64,000 nucleotides of DNA from Ridgeia piscesae (lineage: Eukaryota; Annelida; Polychaeta; Sabellida; Siboglinidae). Location of the stretch: positions 540,001 through 604,000 of the forward strand of contig JAODUO010000079.1 of assembly GCA_025642075.2 (NCBI GenBank), given 5' to 3'. The number at the start of each line of letters is the position of its first letter. The first letter of the stretch is position 1. This document shows, in pieces, positions 1 through 12,800 of the stretch. A program made the translations under genes and the position numbers. The notes under the pieces were generated by a model. The model was not told the DNA's origin. It saw nothing but the letters and a program-made list of their open reading frames with translations, and made no database searches.

Positions 1-3000
1 CATCACTCACCCACACAATCCTACCTGCACCATCACTCACCCACACAATCGTACCTGCACCATCACTCACCCACACAATCGTACCTGCACCATCATTCAC
101 CCACACAATCGTACCTGCACCATCACTCACCCACACAATCCTACCTGCACCATCATTCACCCACACAATCCTACCTGCACCATCACTCACCCACACAATC
201 CTACCTGCACCATCACTCACCCACACAATCGTACCTGCACCATCACTCACCCACACACCCACCATCACTCACCCACACAATTGTACCTGCACCATCACTC
301 ACCCACACAATCGTACCTGCACCATCACTCACCCACACAATCGTACCTGCACCATCACTCACCCACACACTCATTACCTGCATATCCTCTACCCACAATC
401 CTACCTGCCATCACTCACCACACAATGGTACCTGCACCATCACTCACCCACAAACTCGTACCTGCACCATCATTCACCCACACAATCGTACCTGCACCAT
501 CACTCACCCACACAATCCTACCTGCACCATCATTCACTCAATCCTACCTGCACCATCACTCACACACAATCCTACCTTCACCATCATTCACCCATTACTT
601 GCACCATCACTCACCCACACAATCGTACCTGCACCATCACTCACACCCACACACAAACGTACCTGCACCATCACTCACCCACAAACTAGCACCATCACTC
701 AACCACACAATCGTACCTGCACCATCACTCACCCACACAATCAGTACCTGCACCATCACTCACCCACACAATCCTACCTGCACCATCACTCACCCACAAA
801 ATCATACCTGCACCATCACTCACCACACAATCCTATACCACCATCCACTCACCCACACAATCGTACCTGCCCCATCACTCACCCACACAATCGTACCTGC
901 ACCATCATTCACCCACACAATCGTACCTGCACCATCACTCACCCACACAATCCTACCTGCACCATCTCACCCACACAATCCTACCTGCACCATCACTCAC
1001 CCACACAATCCTACCTGCACCATCATTCACCCACACAATCGTACCTGCACCATCATTCACCCACACAATCCTACCTGCACCATCACTCACCCACACAATC
1101 CTACCTTCACCATCATTCACCCACACAATCGTACCTGCACCATCACTCACCCACACAATCGTACCTGCACCATCACTCACTCACACACCCACACAATCGT
1201 ACCTGCACCATCACTCACCCACACAATCCTACCTGCACCATCACTCAACCACACAATCGTACCTGCACCATCACTCACCCACACAATCGTACCTGCACCA
1301 TCACTCACCCACACAATCGTACCTGCACCATCACTCACCCACACAATCATACCTGCACCATCACTCACCCACACAATCCTGCACCATCACTCACCCACAG
1401 TCATTACCTGCACCATCACTCAACCACACAATCGTACCTGCACCATCACTCACTCCACACAATCCTACCTGCACCATCACTCACACAACGTGCACCATCA
1501 CTCACCCACACAATCATACCTGTACCATCACTCACCCACACAATCCTACCTGCACCATCACTCACCCACACAATCCTACCTGCACCATCACTCACCCACA
1601 CAATCATACCTGCACCATCACTCACCCACACAATCATACCTGTACCATCACTCACCCACACAATCATACCTGCTACCATCACTCACCCACACAATCATAC
1701 CTGTACCATCACTCACCCACACAATCATACCTGTACCATCACTCACACAATCCCATGCTATTACCATCACTCACCCACACAATCATACCTGCACCATCAT
1801 TCACCCACATAATCCTACCTGCACCAACACTCACCCACACACTCGATACCTGCACCATCACTCACCCACATAATCCTACCTGCACCAACACTCACCCACA
1901 CACTCGTACCTGCACCATCATTCACCCACATAATCCTACCTGCACCAACACTCACCCACACAATCGTACCTGCACCATCACTCACCCACACAATCCCTAC
2001 ACCACCATCACTCACCCACACAATCATACCTGCACCATCACTCACCCACACAATCCTACCTGCACCATCATTCACCCACATAATCCTACCTGCACCAACA
2101 CTCACCCACACACTCGTACTTGCACCAACATTCACCCACACAATCGTACCTGCACCATCACTCACCCACACACTCGTACCTGCACCAACATTCACCCACA
2201 CAATCGTACCTGCACCATCACTCACCCACACAATCCTACCTGCACCATCACTCACCCACACAATCGTACTTGCACCAACACTCACCCACACACTCGTACT
2301 TGCACCATCACTCACCCACACACTCGTACCTGCACCATCACTCACCCACACACTCGTACCTGCACCATCACTCACCCACACAATCCTACCTGCACCATCA
2401 TTCACCCACACACTCGTACCTGCACCATCACTCACCCACACAATCGTACCTGCACCATCATTCACCCACATAATCCTACCTGCACCATCATTCACCCACA
2501 TAATCCTACCTGCACCATCATTCACCCACACACTCGTACCTGCACCATCACTCACCCACACACTCGTACCTGCACCATCACTCACCCACACAATCCTACC
2601 TGCACCATCATTCACCCACATAATCCTACCTGCACCATCATTCACCCACATAATCCTACCTGCACCATCATTCACCCACATAATCCTACCTGCACCATCA
2701 TTCACCCACATAATCCTACCTGCACCATCATTCACCCACACAATCCTACCTGCACCATCATTCACCCACATAATCCTACCTGCACCAACACTCACCCACA
2801 CACTCGTACCTGCACCAACATTCACCCACACAATCGTACCTGCACCATCATTCACCCACACAATCCTACCTGCACCATCATTCACCCACACACTCGTACT
2901 TGCACCAACATTCACCCACACAATCGTACCTGCACCATCACTCACCCACACAATCCTACCTGCACCATCATTCACCCACACAATTGTACCTGCACCATCA

Positions 3001-3842
3001 CTCACCCACACAATCGTACCTGCACCAACATTCACCCACACAATCGTACCTGCACCATCACTCACCCACACAATCGTACCTGCACCATCATTCACCCACA
3101 CAATCGTACCTGCACCATCACTCACCCACACACTCGTACCTGCACCAACATTCACCCACACAATTGTACCTGCACCATCACTCACCCACACAATCCTACC
3201 TGCACCAACACTCACCCACACACTCGTACTTGCACCAACATTCACACACACACACACCTTACTTGCACCATCACTCACCCACACTCTCGCTCCAACATTC
3301 ACCCACACAATCCTACCTGCACCAACACTCACCCACACACTCGTACCTGCACCAACATTCACCCACACAATCGTACCTGCACCATCACTCACCCACACAC
3401 TCGTACCTGCACCATCACTCACCCACACAATCCTACCTGCACCCACTCACCCACACACTCGTACTTGCACCAACATTCACCTACACAATCCGCACCTGCA
3501 CCATCACTCACCCACATTCATTGCCTGCACCAACATTCACCACAATCCTACCTGCATAACCTCCTTACACACTCGTACCTGCACCAACATTCACCCACAC
3601 AATCGTACCTGCACCATCACTCACCCACACACTCGTACCTGCACCATCACTCACCCACACAATCCTACCTGCACCAACACTCACCCACACACTCGTACTT
3701 GCACCAACATTCACCTACACAATCGTACCTGCACCATCACTCACCCACACAATCGTACCTGCACCATCACTCACCCACACACTCGTACTTGCACCAACAT
3801 TCACCCACATAATCGTACCTGCACCATCACACACCCACACAA
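1..3842. repeat. 30-bp minisatellite array (about 128 units), cut by the left window edge
   Basis: A 30-bp unit rich in C and A on the + strand is repeated head to tail from the first base to about 3842. Typical blocks are CACCATCACTCACCCACA and CAATCGTACCTGC. Units differ at a few recurrent positions (CACTC/CATTC, CAATC/CACTC/TAATC, ATCA/AACA), and several have short deletions, mainly before 1800 and after 3240. The + strand is strongly G-poor. Because 30 is a multiple of three, the array is open for hundreds of codons in several frames on both strands. I do not regard any of these as genes. Confidence 0.97.
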
Positions 3843-4748
3843 TGCTACATATACCCTTACACACACCACCATGTTCTTCGTTCTTCGTTCATATACTCCA
3901 TACAGCCCCTTCTGGGGCTAACATAGGAGTTTGTGCGGTGCGCAATGCTAAAGGTGCATGAAGATGAAAGTGAAGTTAGCAGAACAATAAGAACAATAGA
4001 ACTGAAAACGTGCCATTAACTGTGTAGATAATTGTAATAATTTGTGCAGATTAAAAACAGTTTGCTGTGTCTATTTTTTGGCTATAATCTGGTGAGGTGG
4101 GCTGGAGCAACAAGGTGGATGGTAAATGTCATGCCTTTTAAAATTATTATTATTATAAATATCATTATACATTTTTTATTTTGGAAGGGTAAAAGTAAAC
4201 AATCAGAGAAGTCAAAAACCGAGTGCTACGCGTGGTATGCAAGGTTTGTTTCGGGCGCCGTAGCGAAATGTTAAATGCATTATTCGCTAGATGGCGCCAT
4301 CTTTGCATCGCAAACCGCTTGGAACGGAAAGCTTGTCAGATGTCCGCGATAGTTTGCCTGCTTTAACACACACAGCGTGGCACCACTGTTTCCGTAAAAA
4401 GCCACTTCAGATAATGTTGTTTGAATTGATATTGATGTCTATTGCACCCCGTTTATATAGTTATATTTTTATATGGCGTTGCCAAATATGCAAACAGACC
4501 CCTTTTAAGCGTAATCACAGGCTCACAATGAGTGGAATTCATCACCGAATTGTGGGCCTATATGCAGTTAGCATATAGGTAATGGTTAAAATGAGTCCTT
4601 TTAATTTATTGTTATAACCGTTGCACCTTAAATTACATCACTGCAATTATTTCTAATACTTATAGTATATAAGCCTTGCAGAATCTCAACTCAGACTCAA
4701 TGGCTACGACGTTGCGGTGTTGCGTCTTGTTAAAACGAAATCTCTTCC
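3843..4748. other. Non-coding spacer with one 14-bp palindrome
   Basis: No gene or transposon is recognised here. A perfect palindrome, AGATGGCGCCATCT, lies at 4289-4302 in a short CpG-rich stretch (4220-4330). It resembles YY1 or CTCF-type core motifs, but function is unproven. Short open frames (4044-4274, 4291-4578) show no recognisable protein features. Confidence 0.6.
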
Positions 4749-4749
4749 G

Positions 4750-5735
4750 GCCTAATCTGTCTATGTTGCACCCAATCTGTCTATTTTGCACCCAGTCTGT
4801 CTATGTTGCACCCTGTCTGTCTATGTTGCACCAAATCTGTCTATGTTGCACCCAATCTGTCTATGTTGCACCCTGTCTGTCTATGTTGCACCCAATCTGT
4901 CTATGTTGCATCCAATCCGTCTATGTTGCACCCTGTCTGTCTACGTTGCACCCAGTCTGTCTATGTTGCACCCTGTCTGTATAAGTTGCACCAAGTCTTT
5001 TTAAGTTGCATCCAGTCTGCATAAGTTGCACCCTGTCTGTCTATGTTGCACCCAGTCTGTCTAAGTTACACCCAGTCTGTATAAGTTGCACGCAGTCTGT
5101 ATAAGTTGCTACCAGTCTGTATAAGTTGCAACCAGTCTGTCTATGTTGCACCCAGTCTGTCTAAGTTGCACCCAGTCTGTATAAATTGCACCCAGTCTGT
5201 CTATGTTGCACCCAGTCTATGTTGCACCCAGTCTGTCTATGTTGCACCCAGTCTGTCTATGTTGCACCCTGTCTGTCTATGTTGCACCCTGTCTGTCTAT
5301 GTTGCACCCAGTCTGTCTATGTTGCACCCAGTCTGTCTATGATGCAGCCAGTCGGTCTATAATGATGCCAATCTGTCTATGATGCAGCCAGTCTGTCTAT
5401 GTTGCACCCAGTATGTCTATGATGCAGCCAGTCGGTCTATAATGATGCCAGTCTGTCTATGATGCACCCAGTCTGTCTATGTTGCACCCAGTCTGTCTAT
5501 GATGCAGCCAGTCGGTCTATAATGATGCCAATCTGTCTATGATGCACCCAGTCTGTCTATGTTGCACCCAGTCTGTCTATGATGCAGCCAGTCGGTCTAT
5601 AATGATGCCAGTCTGTCTATGATGCAGCCAGTCGGTCTATAATGATGCCAGTCTGTCTATGATGCAGCCAGTCTGTCTATGTTGCACCCAGTATGTCTAT
5701 GATGCAGCTATTCGGTATAAGTTGCAACCAGTCAG
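4750..5735. repeat. 20-bp minisatellite array (about 49 units)
   Basis: A 20-bp unit containing CTGTCTATGTTGCACC is repeated in tandem. The left part is simple. From about 5340 a second unit type containing GATGCAGCCAGTCGG and ATAATGATGCC alternates with the first, giving a higher-order pattern of 40 bp or more. Open frames across the array are by-products of the repeat. Confidence 0.95.
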
Positions 5736-6385
5736 TCGTGACGTAGAGAAATAATTATCACCCGACGCTGGCCCCTCGATCTAGGCTTTTTGCTGTTAAT
5801 TATGCAAGTCTTTGTTCTAGCTGTTCCCACGTTCAGCCAGAATAGCCGTGAAAGTGGCATACTGTTTAATATATGAGCATTACACAACACGGCTACTGTG
5901 TCCATAGCGCCTGGAGATAACACAATGGTTATGCAAACGCAATGAAGGTATTGACGCGCAGGGAATCACACGATTATAAGTGTGTTTGCATTAGGCTGGA
6001 GACCGTTTTAGGGGGATGTTTTAGTTTGTTACCAGACTGGTCGGCTACACACTCTGTGTTGACAGCACCCTACCGTGCACGTCAGAAGCATCAACTTTCA
6101 CCCGCAAGCAATTTTCGACACGAGAACGATGGCTGCTTCATACGGTGTCTACAGCGCGTATTGGATGCCGCGCCGAGGCAGCATGCCACCATTGCTACCA
6201 TTGCCACCATTGCCACCATTGCTGTACCACGAGGTAACACAACACTTTTGTTGACTACAATAAATTATATAACTACTACACTGTATTGGTATATTTGTAT
6301 TGGTGTTTGCAATGTGTCTATAGAGGTAGCCCCAACGGTAGGGTGACGCCGTCAAAGTCTTAAACCTCACTCAGTCTGATTCGTC
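5736..6385. other. Non-coding spacer with a short CCATTG-type repeat
   Basis: Nothing recognisable as a gene. Positions 6187-6222 carry about four copies of a 9-bp unit (CCATTGCCA-like). The open frame at 5942-6346 has no recognisable domain. Confidence 0.55.
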
Positions 6386-6825
6386 CTACCGCCTGTCAGG
6401 TCGTACGAGAGACGCGAGGGACGTAGACACAGCGAATGCTCTCCGGTTGGGGCGGTCTAATGTTAGTCTCAGAAGAGTTTGGACGTCAAAGTCGTTCCAC
6501 TCTCGTATCTTGTCTATCCAGATCCATGTTTTCCATCGCCGTCCGCGCTGTCTCTTTGCCTCTTAGAGGGTCCACGACATTATTGTCTTGGGCTCTTAGC
6601 AAGGGAGTCATGGCCTGAGACATGGCCGTACCATACCACCGTTCTCCTCCGCATTGCTGCGAGGAGAGGTTCTTGTGGACCTGTTAGGGCAGTGGTCTGT
6701 CTTCGGACCTTGGTATTGTGTTCGGCCCACGATATGTGTAGCAGGCGTCTGAAGTACTTGGTCTCAATCGCCTGAATCTTCTTCTTCACTGCAACTGTCA
6801 GTGTCCAACTTCTTCTTGTCGTCTA
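6386..6825 (-). pseudogene. Non-LTR retrotransposon (LINE) reverse-transcriptase C-terminal fragment, degenerate
   Basis: On the minus strand an open segment (6580-6789, extended upstream to about 6808) contains WTLT, then KKKIQAIETKYFRRLL, GPQEPLLAAM and RRRTVVWYGHVSGHDSLAK. This is the typical C-terminal tail of animal LINE reverse transcriptases, in the region after the polymerase active site that ends with WYGHV. Reading continues after a frame change near 6580 with WIDKIREWNDF and VQTLLRLTLDRPNRRAF, and stops at 6386-6388. Upstream of 6825 the frame meets a stop codon. The catalytic FADD region and endonuclease are absent, so this is a dead 3' fragment. CpG content is higher than in the neighbours. 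Confidence 0.88.
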
Positions 6826-6912
6826 CCTTGTTAAGGGCTGGGTTCTTGCGAGCGCAATTTGCCGTGCGGTACACAGACAGTTCTGTTTCGATACACGTAG
6901 CGGCATGTGCAC

Positions 6913-7335
6913 TGTAGCGTTTACATTTTCCGGTGGTTATAAACTTTCCGGTTGACGTTTCTGCGCATGCGCGATAAATGTAAAACCATCAATGTGCAGC
7001 GAAACGCAAAGCATTTATGTTAGAATGTATAAAATAGTATAACCATTCAGCAAAGTTATTTGTCGCAAATTAACACGAGGCAAACAAGTTACTAGGCATA
7101 TTTGGATAGCAAGTGACTGCAGTTTTCCGTGACAGTGATCTAAACAAACGTAATAATCTAATGTATTGAACGAAATTTTAAGCAACTCTTCACAGTAATC
7201 GTCACACAGAAGAGTTAATGAACAGCCCGTAACATTTATACCATAAATATTTTGCGTTTCGCTGCACACTGATGACTTTATATTTATCGCGCATGCGCAG
7301 AAACGTCAACCGGAAAGTTTATAACTTCTGTAAGA
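6913..7335. mobile_element. Long-TIR MITE, copy 1
   Basis: The left arm starting TGTAGCGTTTACATTTTCC and the right arm ending near 7335 are inverted repeats of about 85-100 bp. They share CTTTCCGGTTGACGTTTC, GCGCATGCGC (6963-6972 and 7289-7298) and GTGCAGCGAAACGCAAA. The AT-rich interior of about 200 bp has no coding capacity. The outer right end is eroded or partly deleted after GTTTATAAC. A second copy in the same orientation lies at 10992-11463. The transposase family is unknown to me. Confidence 0.9.
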
Positions 7336-8051
7336 AGAATTGTAAGGCCGACAGCGCCAAATATTTAAAATCAAAGTAAAACATTGGAAGATTAGAATGC
7401 CCAACTCAAGGTGTTTCTGACAGTGGCTGGAGGTTGTGTACCGATTCTTTAGAGCAAGATGGAGACAACAAGGGCGCTGTGCAGTCTGGGAAGCTAATAT
7501 TGATGCATTTACGTACTTTTTTATCTTGCTGAGTTTGATCATTGTTGCTGTTGCGAGGGATAATCGCATCTATCCATTTCTCTTCTCAAGTATGCATCCT
7601 CGATATACTACGATCGCGACTGAAACAAAGTCCCTATAACTATACTATGCATGGGTATTATTGAGTTAGCGGGTATGATTTTATGATCTTCACTGGTGCA
7701 AACAAATTGAAAGCTCAGAACTTGCTATAACTTTCGGAATGAAAACACTAACAAATATTTTCGCATGCTTTTACTTGAAACAGTCCCCTTTACCCAGTAG
7801 ATCAAAGAACTTATCTAGCTATGAAACCATACCCCTTCCCGCACGCGCTCCCCTCGCGACTCCAGAGCGAGGCTCGAGACGCCAGATCGTCGCCTCCCGC
7901 CGGCACACCGTGAAAAGCAGATCTATCGCTTCATTAGAGCCTGTTTTGCAGATCGTGTCTGCAGTACCATTACTAATAGGCATGCGTATTATTTTCATCT
8001 AGGTAAAAGTTATATTAGTGAAACATGTTGGTCGGTGTCTTGCTATGCATG
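7336..8051. other. Non-coding spacer
   Basis: No supported gene, RNA or repeat. Short open frames (7436-7639, 7739-8002) have no recognisable domain. A short CpG-rich patch lies at 7835-7925. Confidence 0.5.
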
Positions 8052-8677
8052 GGCGTCGATCGGTAGGGGACGAGCGGGACGCGTCCCCCAATTTTGAGCA
8101 TGATGGGGACAACATAGGAAATGTCCCCCCATTTTGTTCAGTTCAGAAAAACAAATTTACAGGCATATAGCGGATATAAATACAAGATATAAACTTCCGA
8201 CTACCCAGTGGAAAACCACTACATAATTGCTTGGTTGGCCGCCGGGCTCTATCATTTTGCACCCTTGTGTTGATATATTAATAGGCAATAGCCACCAAGC
8301 ACGTACATTAAAGATGATAATTTTGTTTGCCTTGTTACCCCTTGGACTGCAGCCTGGTCGCCCTGGTGGGTACTTATTGCCTAAGGCGGAACCAGCGGTT
8401 TCCTGCACTTTGGGTACATTTGATCCCATTTTAGTGATGACAAATTTCTTTGCCAAAAGGTGGGATTGGGAAGTACGTTCTACACAGGCACCCCTGTAAC
8501 CTCTGCATCTTGTCAGGCAAGCAGTTATGGGTCCAAAGTCTACCCAGTAAATTGTTAGTGATGGGGCGGGCCATGGCCCCTATTCAAATACGTGTAGCCA
8601 ACATAATTATTTTAAATAGCATAATATAAAGGCCTTTGTTTATCTTAGAATTACACCAGACCAACATAAAAATTATA

Positions 8678-8747
<70 letters not shown>

Positions 8748-8785
8748 CTTTCACCGTCCCCCACTTTTAAAACCTGATGGACGCC
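8052..8785. mobile_element. Probable non-autonomous TIR element containing a (TA)n tract
   Basis: The left end, GGCGTCGATCGG (8052-8063), matches the reverse complement of the right end, CCTGATGGACGCC (8773-8785), with about two mismatches. Just inside each end are G/C-runs (GGGGACG left, CGTCCCCC right), and a further GTCCCC-containing segment occurs at 8085-8140. No transposase frame is seen: the opposite-strand open frames at 8157-8499 look unrelated to any family I know. A (TA)n stretch occupies about 8673-8746. No clear target-site duplication was found, so the boundaries are approximate. Confidence 0.55.
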
Positions 8786-10985
8786 AGTGTTGCTATAAAT
8801 ATAAATAAATAAACTTATATAGCGCCACGTCTAGTTGGCCGTTTCACGGGTGTGGGGTCCAGAACAATAGGCTCAGCAACTAGTGAGAAACGGCAAAGCA
8901 ATATTATTCTCCGAAATGATAGGATCTATACTGATAGATATTGTCAACACTAAGAGTAAACTTCTAGGCACGTCATTAATAATTATTGTCTACACAAACT
9001 CTAAGCTGCAGCCCACGTCTGTAGATGCTTAGGTAAGACCAACAGTTGGAATACAATTAATAGGCCCTACAAATTCATTCACACTTAATCATCGTTGTTT
9101 AATTCAAATATGAACATACCCAGTTTTTGGATAGTTTACTGGTGCACTCTATGGCACGCCCACCACGCCCACCACGCCACACCCAGGGCATGGCGTTGTA
9201 CGCACATTATTTATTAAATGGTCTAATTATGTGGTCCATTAAATGTTGTCATAAAATATTGAGCTGTTGTCGGGTAGTACAAACATTGGCCTCTAATATG
9301 GGCTATTAATGTATCCTTTCAAATGAAACTGACCCTTTCATACTTTTACCCCAGTCAAAAATTACACAAAACACTAACATTAAATTTACTGTCAATATTC
9401 GGGTTGCGCCGTTGCATTGGCTTAGCCTAGAATGTATTGACACTGTCTAGTGCCCACTATTATGGAAGAACTAGGTAGACTACGTGATTGATGGCAAGTT
9501 GTTTTATTAAAAATGTCCCCTTTGTCTGACAAATGAATCATAATTGTTACATCGTCGTGTTGTGCGTAGAGCTGTTTTAAACGCAGATCGATCAAGCGCA
9601 AGAAAACTGGCAGGTTTAGGATTCTACGTGTTCACCCTCACGTCCGCGACACATTTGTTTGTCGGAGAATCGCGCGCGTGGTCCGACTGCGCATACCTGC
9701 CAGTCGTGACGTATACCTTCGATTATATAACGCCCAGTTGTTTGGTGCGACAACTGCACGTACGCATGCACACGTCCGACGTAGACATTAATCAGGTCGC
9801 AAACGCAGACGCACACTCGCCCGCGCACTTTGAAATGCGAACTGTTTACTATAATAATACTATTATAGAGTCTAAGTAGTTATAACTATGGAAAAATTAT
9901 ATAATAGGACATTGTCGCAGAGATTTTTATATGAAGTTATTTCATAACAAAGATTAAAAACAATTTTCATACAAATATAGTCGTAGATTTGTTTGCAAAC
10001 ATATTATTACGTAATTTAATTAAGCAATGAGAATTATCGAAAGGTTTTCTAAATTGCACATTTATGGAGGTAAAAGTTGTACGTTCGACGAATGCAGTGA
10101 CTGACATGTCGATCTCTCCATTGTAGCATATTTTACTTGTCTTCACTATACAAAAAACAGCTTGAACAGTTTTTTCTCTCACAATATTGTAGTTGCTTTA
10201 TTGAATCAGAGCGCGAACACAGTATCATAAAAATGGGAAATGATGCGCGAAACATTTGCGCACAATCGTACGGCGAACGCATTATTTCATATTGACTTAA
10301 TTTTCAAGAAATTTCCTGGTTTGGGAGATAACCTTACTTGAACAAATACATAAATTACAGGAATGACTTCTTTCGCGCCAACACTCCCAGAAAATCGAAG
10401 CTCGAAACAAAACCAACGAATCAAGCATTTTCATTTTAAGTTCAGATTAAAAGTCGTCAGCAGTTGGATGGCACTAGCAAAAAGCGAATGAGGTTAATTC
10501 ATGCAATATCGCGTACGCGCGAGCGTGCGTGCGGGCACGCGTACGTGCGGCACGTGCGGTGCATGCAGATCCGCTCGAGCGTGTGCGAGCGCGCGCACGC
10601 ACGTGTATCCAGTTTGCTGTAATCAAGAAGGCACAGGCATTGCATTACAATCGCTGTCATTCGTCGTTTTATTCAATAATTCATATTACATTCACGACGA
10701 GTCGTCATTCGTGGACATGTCTTCTGTGGCAAGGCGGTCGGCGGTGCACATTGGTGTGAGTCTCACTGTGAGAGGCGTCCACCCGCCTCCTGCATCGTTG
10801 GGGAAAACAGTTCCGCTTGAATAAACACGTTGTAGGTCCCCATGTTTTTTTAGCGTAGGCTGCGCAGTTCTATTTTTTAGAGTGTCAATGGGGTGTAATG
10901 CTGGTGTGAAAGTGCTACATTAAATCTTGAGTTTTTTAGAGTGCGCTTGCAAGTAAAAAACGCCACTCTCCAAAAAACAGCCACA
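8786..10985. other. Unassigned stretch with CpG-rich patches
   Basis: No supported gene. CpG-rich patches occur at about 9560-9840 and 10500-10620. The second is a nearly continuous run of GCGTGCG-like alternating purine-pyrimidine sequence, which could favour Z-DNA. Short open frames at 9544-9879 and 10501-10824 overlap these patches but show no recognisable domain, so I do not call them genes. Confidence 0.5.
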
Positions 10986-10991
10986 CCACGG

Positions 10992-11463
10992 TGTAGCGCT
11001 TACATTTTTCCGGGCGTTAAAAACGTTCCGGTTGACGTTTCTGCGCATGCGCGATATATGTAAAATCATCAATGTGCAGCGAAAAGACAAAGCATTTATG
11101 GTATAAATACTACGGGTTGTTCGTTAGGATGTATATAACCTCTCAGTAAAGTTATTTGTCGCAAATTAACAACAGACAAACAAGTTTTGAGGCATATTTT
11201 GATAGCAAGCGTAAATCACGTGACAGTAGTGCGCCATAATCCGTGACAGTGATTTATAAAAAACGTAATATTTTATTGCATTGAACGACATTTTAAGAAA
11301 CTCTTCATAGTAATCATCACAGGAAAGTTAACGAACAGTTCGTGGCATTTATACCGAAAATGCTTCTTTGTTTCGCTGGACATTGGTGATTTTACATTTA
11401 TTGCGCATGCGTAGAAACGTCAACCGGAACGTTTCTAACGCCCGGAAAAATGTAAGCGCGACA
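10992..11463. mobile_element. Long-TIR MITE, copy 2 (more intact)
   Basis: The left end TGTAGCGCTTACATTTTTCC mirrors the right end, whose reverse complement is TGTCGCGCTTACATTTTTCC. The arms extend inward about 100 bp through GTTCCGGTTGACGTTTC, GCGCATGCGC (11043-11052; GCGCATGCGT at 11403-11412) and the GTGCAGCG block. The sequence ACGG directly flanks both ends and may be a 4-bp target-site duplication. The interior aligns in the same orientation with copy 1 at 6913-7335, sharing for example AAAGTTATTTGTCGCAAATT. No transposase is encoded. Confidence 0.92.
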
Positions 11464-11490
11464 ACGGGTCTGATTGGTTACTAAAATGAA

Positions 11491-11545
11491 ATGTGTGGTG
11501 TGTGTGCGTGCGTGCGTGCGCGCGCGTGCGTGCGTGCGTGTGTAG
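11491..11545. repeat. Alternating purine-pyrimidine (GTGC)n-type microsatellite
   Basis: A run of GTGT, GTGCGTGC and GCGCGC steps with strict purine-pyrimidine alternation follows the right end of the MITE. It is Z-DNA prone by sequence; no function is shown. Confidence 0.85.
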
Positions 11546-12359
11546 CTATTTAGAACGTGTTTGCTTACAAGGATATGCCTTAGCAAAAAGTTCTACTAAT
11601 TATCCTATAGGACTTATGCGGAAAGTATTCTTTTTTCTTTGGCTATAGCGTATCATAGAATTCTAAACAATTTCTGCTAAATGTTGTGACATCTTGTAGA
11701 CATAAAATAATGACATACAATTCTATGGAATCGTTATGATGGTCCATTCTACAGAAATTCAATATTTAATGGCCAGATCATTTTTCGACATCAGTTCTTT
11801 AGCTAGACTTATACGCATATCGCTCAATAGGTGACTGCGTAAAAGAATAAATGATTTTATCGTGATCACGTGGAAAAAAAATGATCACTTGTGGGTCATG
11901 GAGACCTCACTAAGGCTAAAAAAATCGAGGGAAGAGATTCTTTCGATTTTCTATAGAGTTATACAACATTCTGTTTATAATGACCTATACATCATTTGCC
12001 GTAACAACGTGTCCTTGTGATGTAACAAGTAACAACTAATCGCGCATACTCTATGCAAGGACGCGCGTTACGGTTGACTGCGCCTAGCTGGAACTTCACA
12101 ATGTCAAAAGATGTTGTCATATTATGAATGCCACAGGCAAAGTAGACCACGTTGTATAATGAGAATTGTATGTACACATTAATGGAAATTGCATGTAACA
12201 TAATTATTATTTGTAAGAGTCACTTTACTAAAAATAGGTGTAGCAACTAGCCCCAGTCTCCCCTATTTTGTATTATATCGACGACGCTTCTTGTGCAGTT
12301 TGTTATGCACTTAGGTACTTAATTGGTGTTGGACTTAGGCATACTGATATATCGAGCTC

Positions 12360-12800
12360 ACGTTTCCGCACTGAACAGTGTGTTCACAAACGAAAATCTT
12401 GTCGATTATTTTCAACGCACGCGCCACTCGAGTCGGTAGCAAAGTTCGCGATCTAGCACTTGCACAACGCCATTACGTCAGGCGTCAGATCCCTTGCCAT
12501 TGGGCGTCCCATTCAACTGGTCTCTGGCGTTTGGGTCGAATGGAGGTCACGCTGACCCAGTAAAATTGCAGCGATGTCACGTTTGCCGCGAACGTGATTC
12601 GCCTACTTCGCCACGGTCCAACGAGTCACGGCCCTTAGCAGACGACAATCGATCAGACTGGCGTTTAGAATGCGCTTTTACAAATCGCTGCAAAGCTCCG
12701 CTGCACAGATCATTATCATCGTGACAAAAGTAGAATATCGGTGAGTAGATCTGACCGCCGTTGCCGTTGGCTATAAATATGTTACTTCTGTTCTAACTTG
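12360..12800 (+). promoter_or_regulatory. CpG-rich patch with ERE-like palindrome and TATA-like box (candidate promoter)
   Basis: About 430 bp is markedly richer in C, G and CpG than the flanks. It contains the ERE-like palindrome at 12544-12558, TGACGTCA-related sequence near 12474-12486 (ACGTCAGGCGTCA), and TATAAATA at 12772-12779 on the + strand. No convincing coding exon follows, so any transcript would start with a non-coding exon or be non-coding. Calling it a promoter is inference from composition and motifs only. Confidence 0.35.
12544..12558. promoter_or_regulatory. Perfect-core estrogen response element (ERE 1)
   Basis: The sequence AGGTCACGCTGACCC contains GGTCA and TGACC separated by three bases. 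That is the inverted-repeat core recognised by NR3A receptors; only the outermost 3' base deviates from the classic AGGTCA-n3-TGACCT. It lies in a CpG-rich patch. Binding is not demonstrated. Confidence 0.5.

Noticed and set aside
281..3812. Very long open frames (530-685 codons) over the 30-bp repeat
   Set aside because: The period is a multiple of three, so several frames on both strands are open without selection. Translations are simple repeats (for example THPHN, HHHSPTQSYL), with no start context or flanking splice sites.
8157..8499. Opposite-strand frames of 90-99 codons as transposase remnants
   Set aside because: No catalytic or zinc-finger motif recognised in either strand. The interval is only called as part of a probable TIR element.
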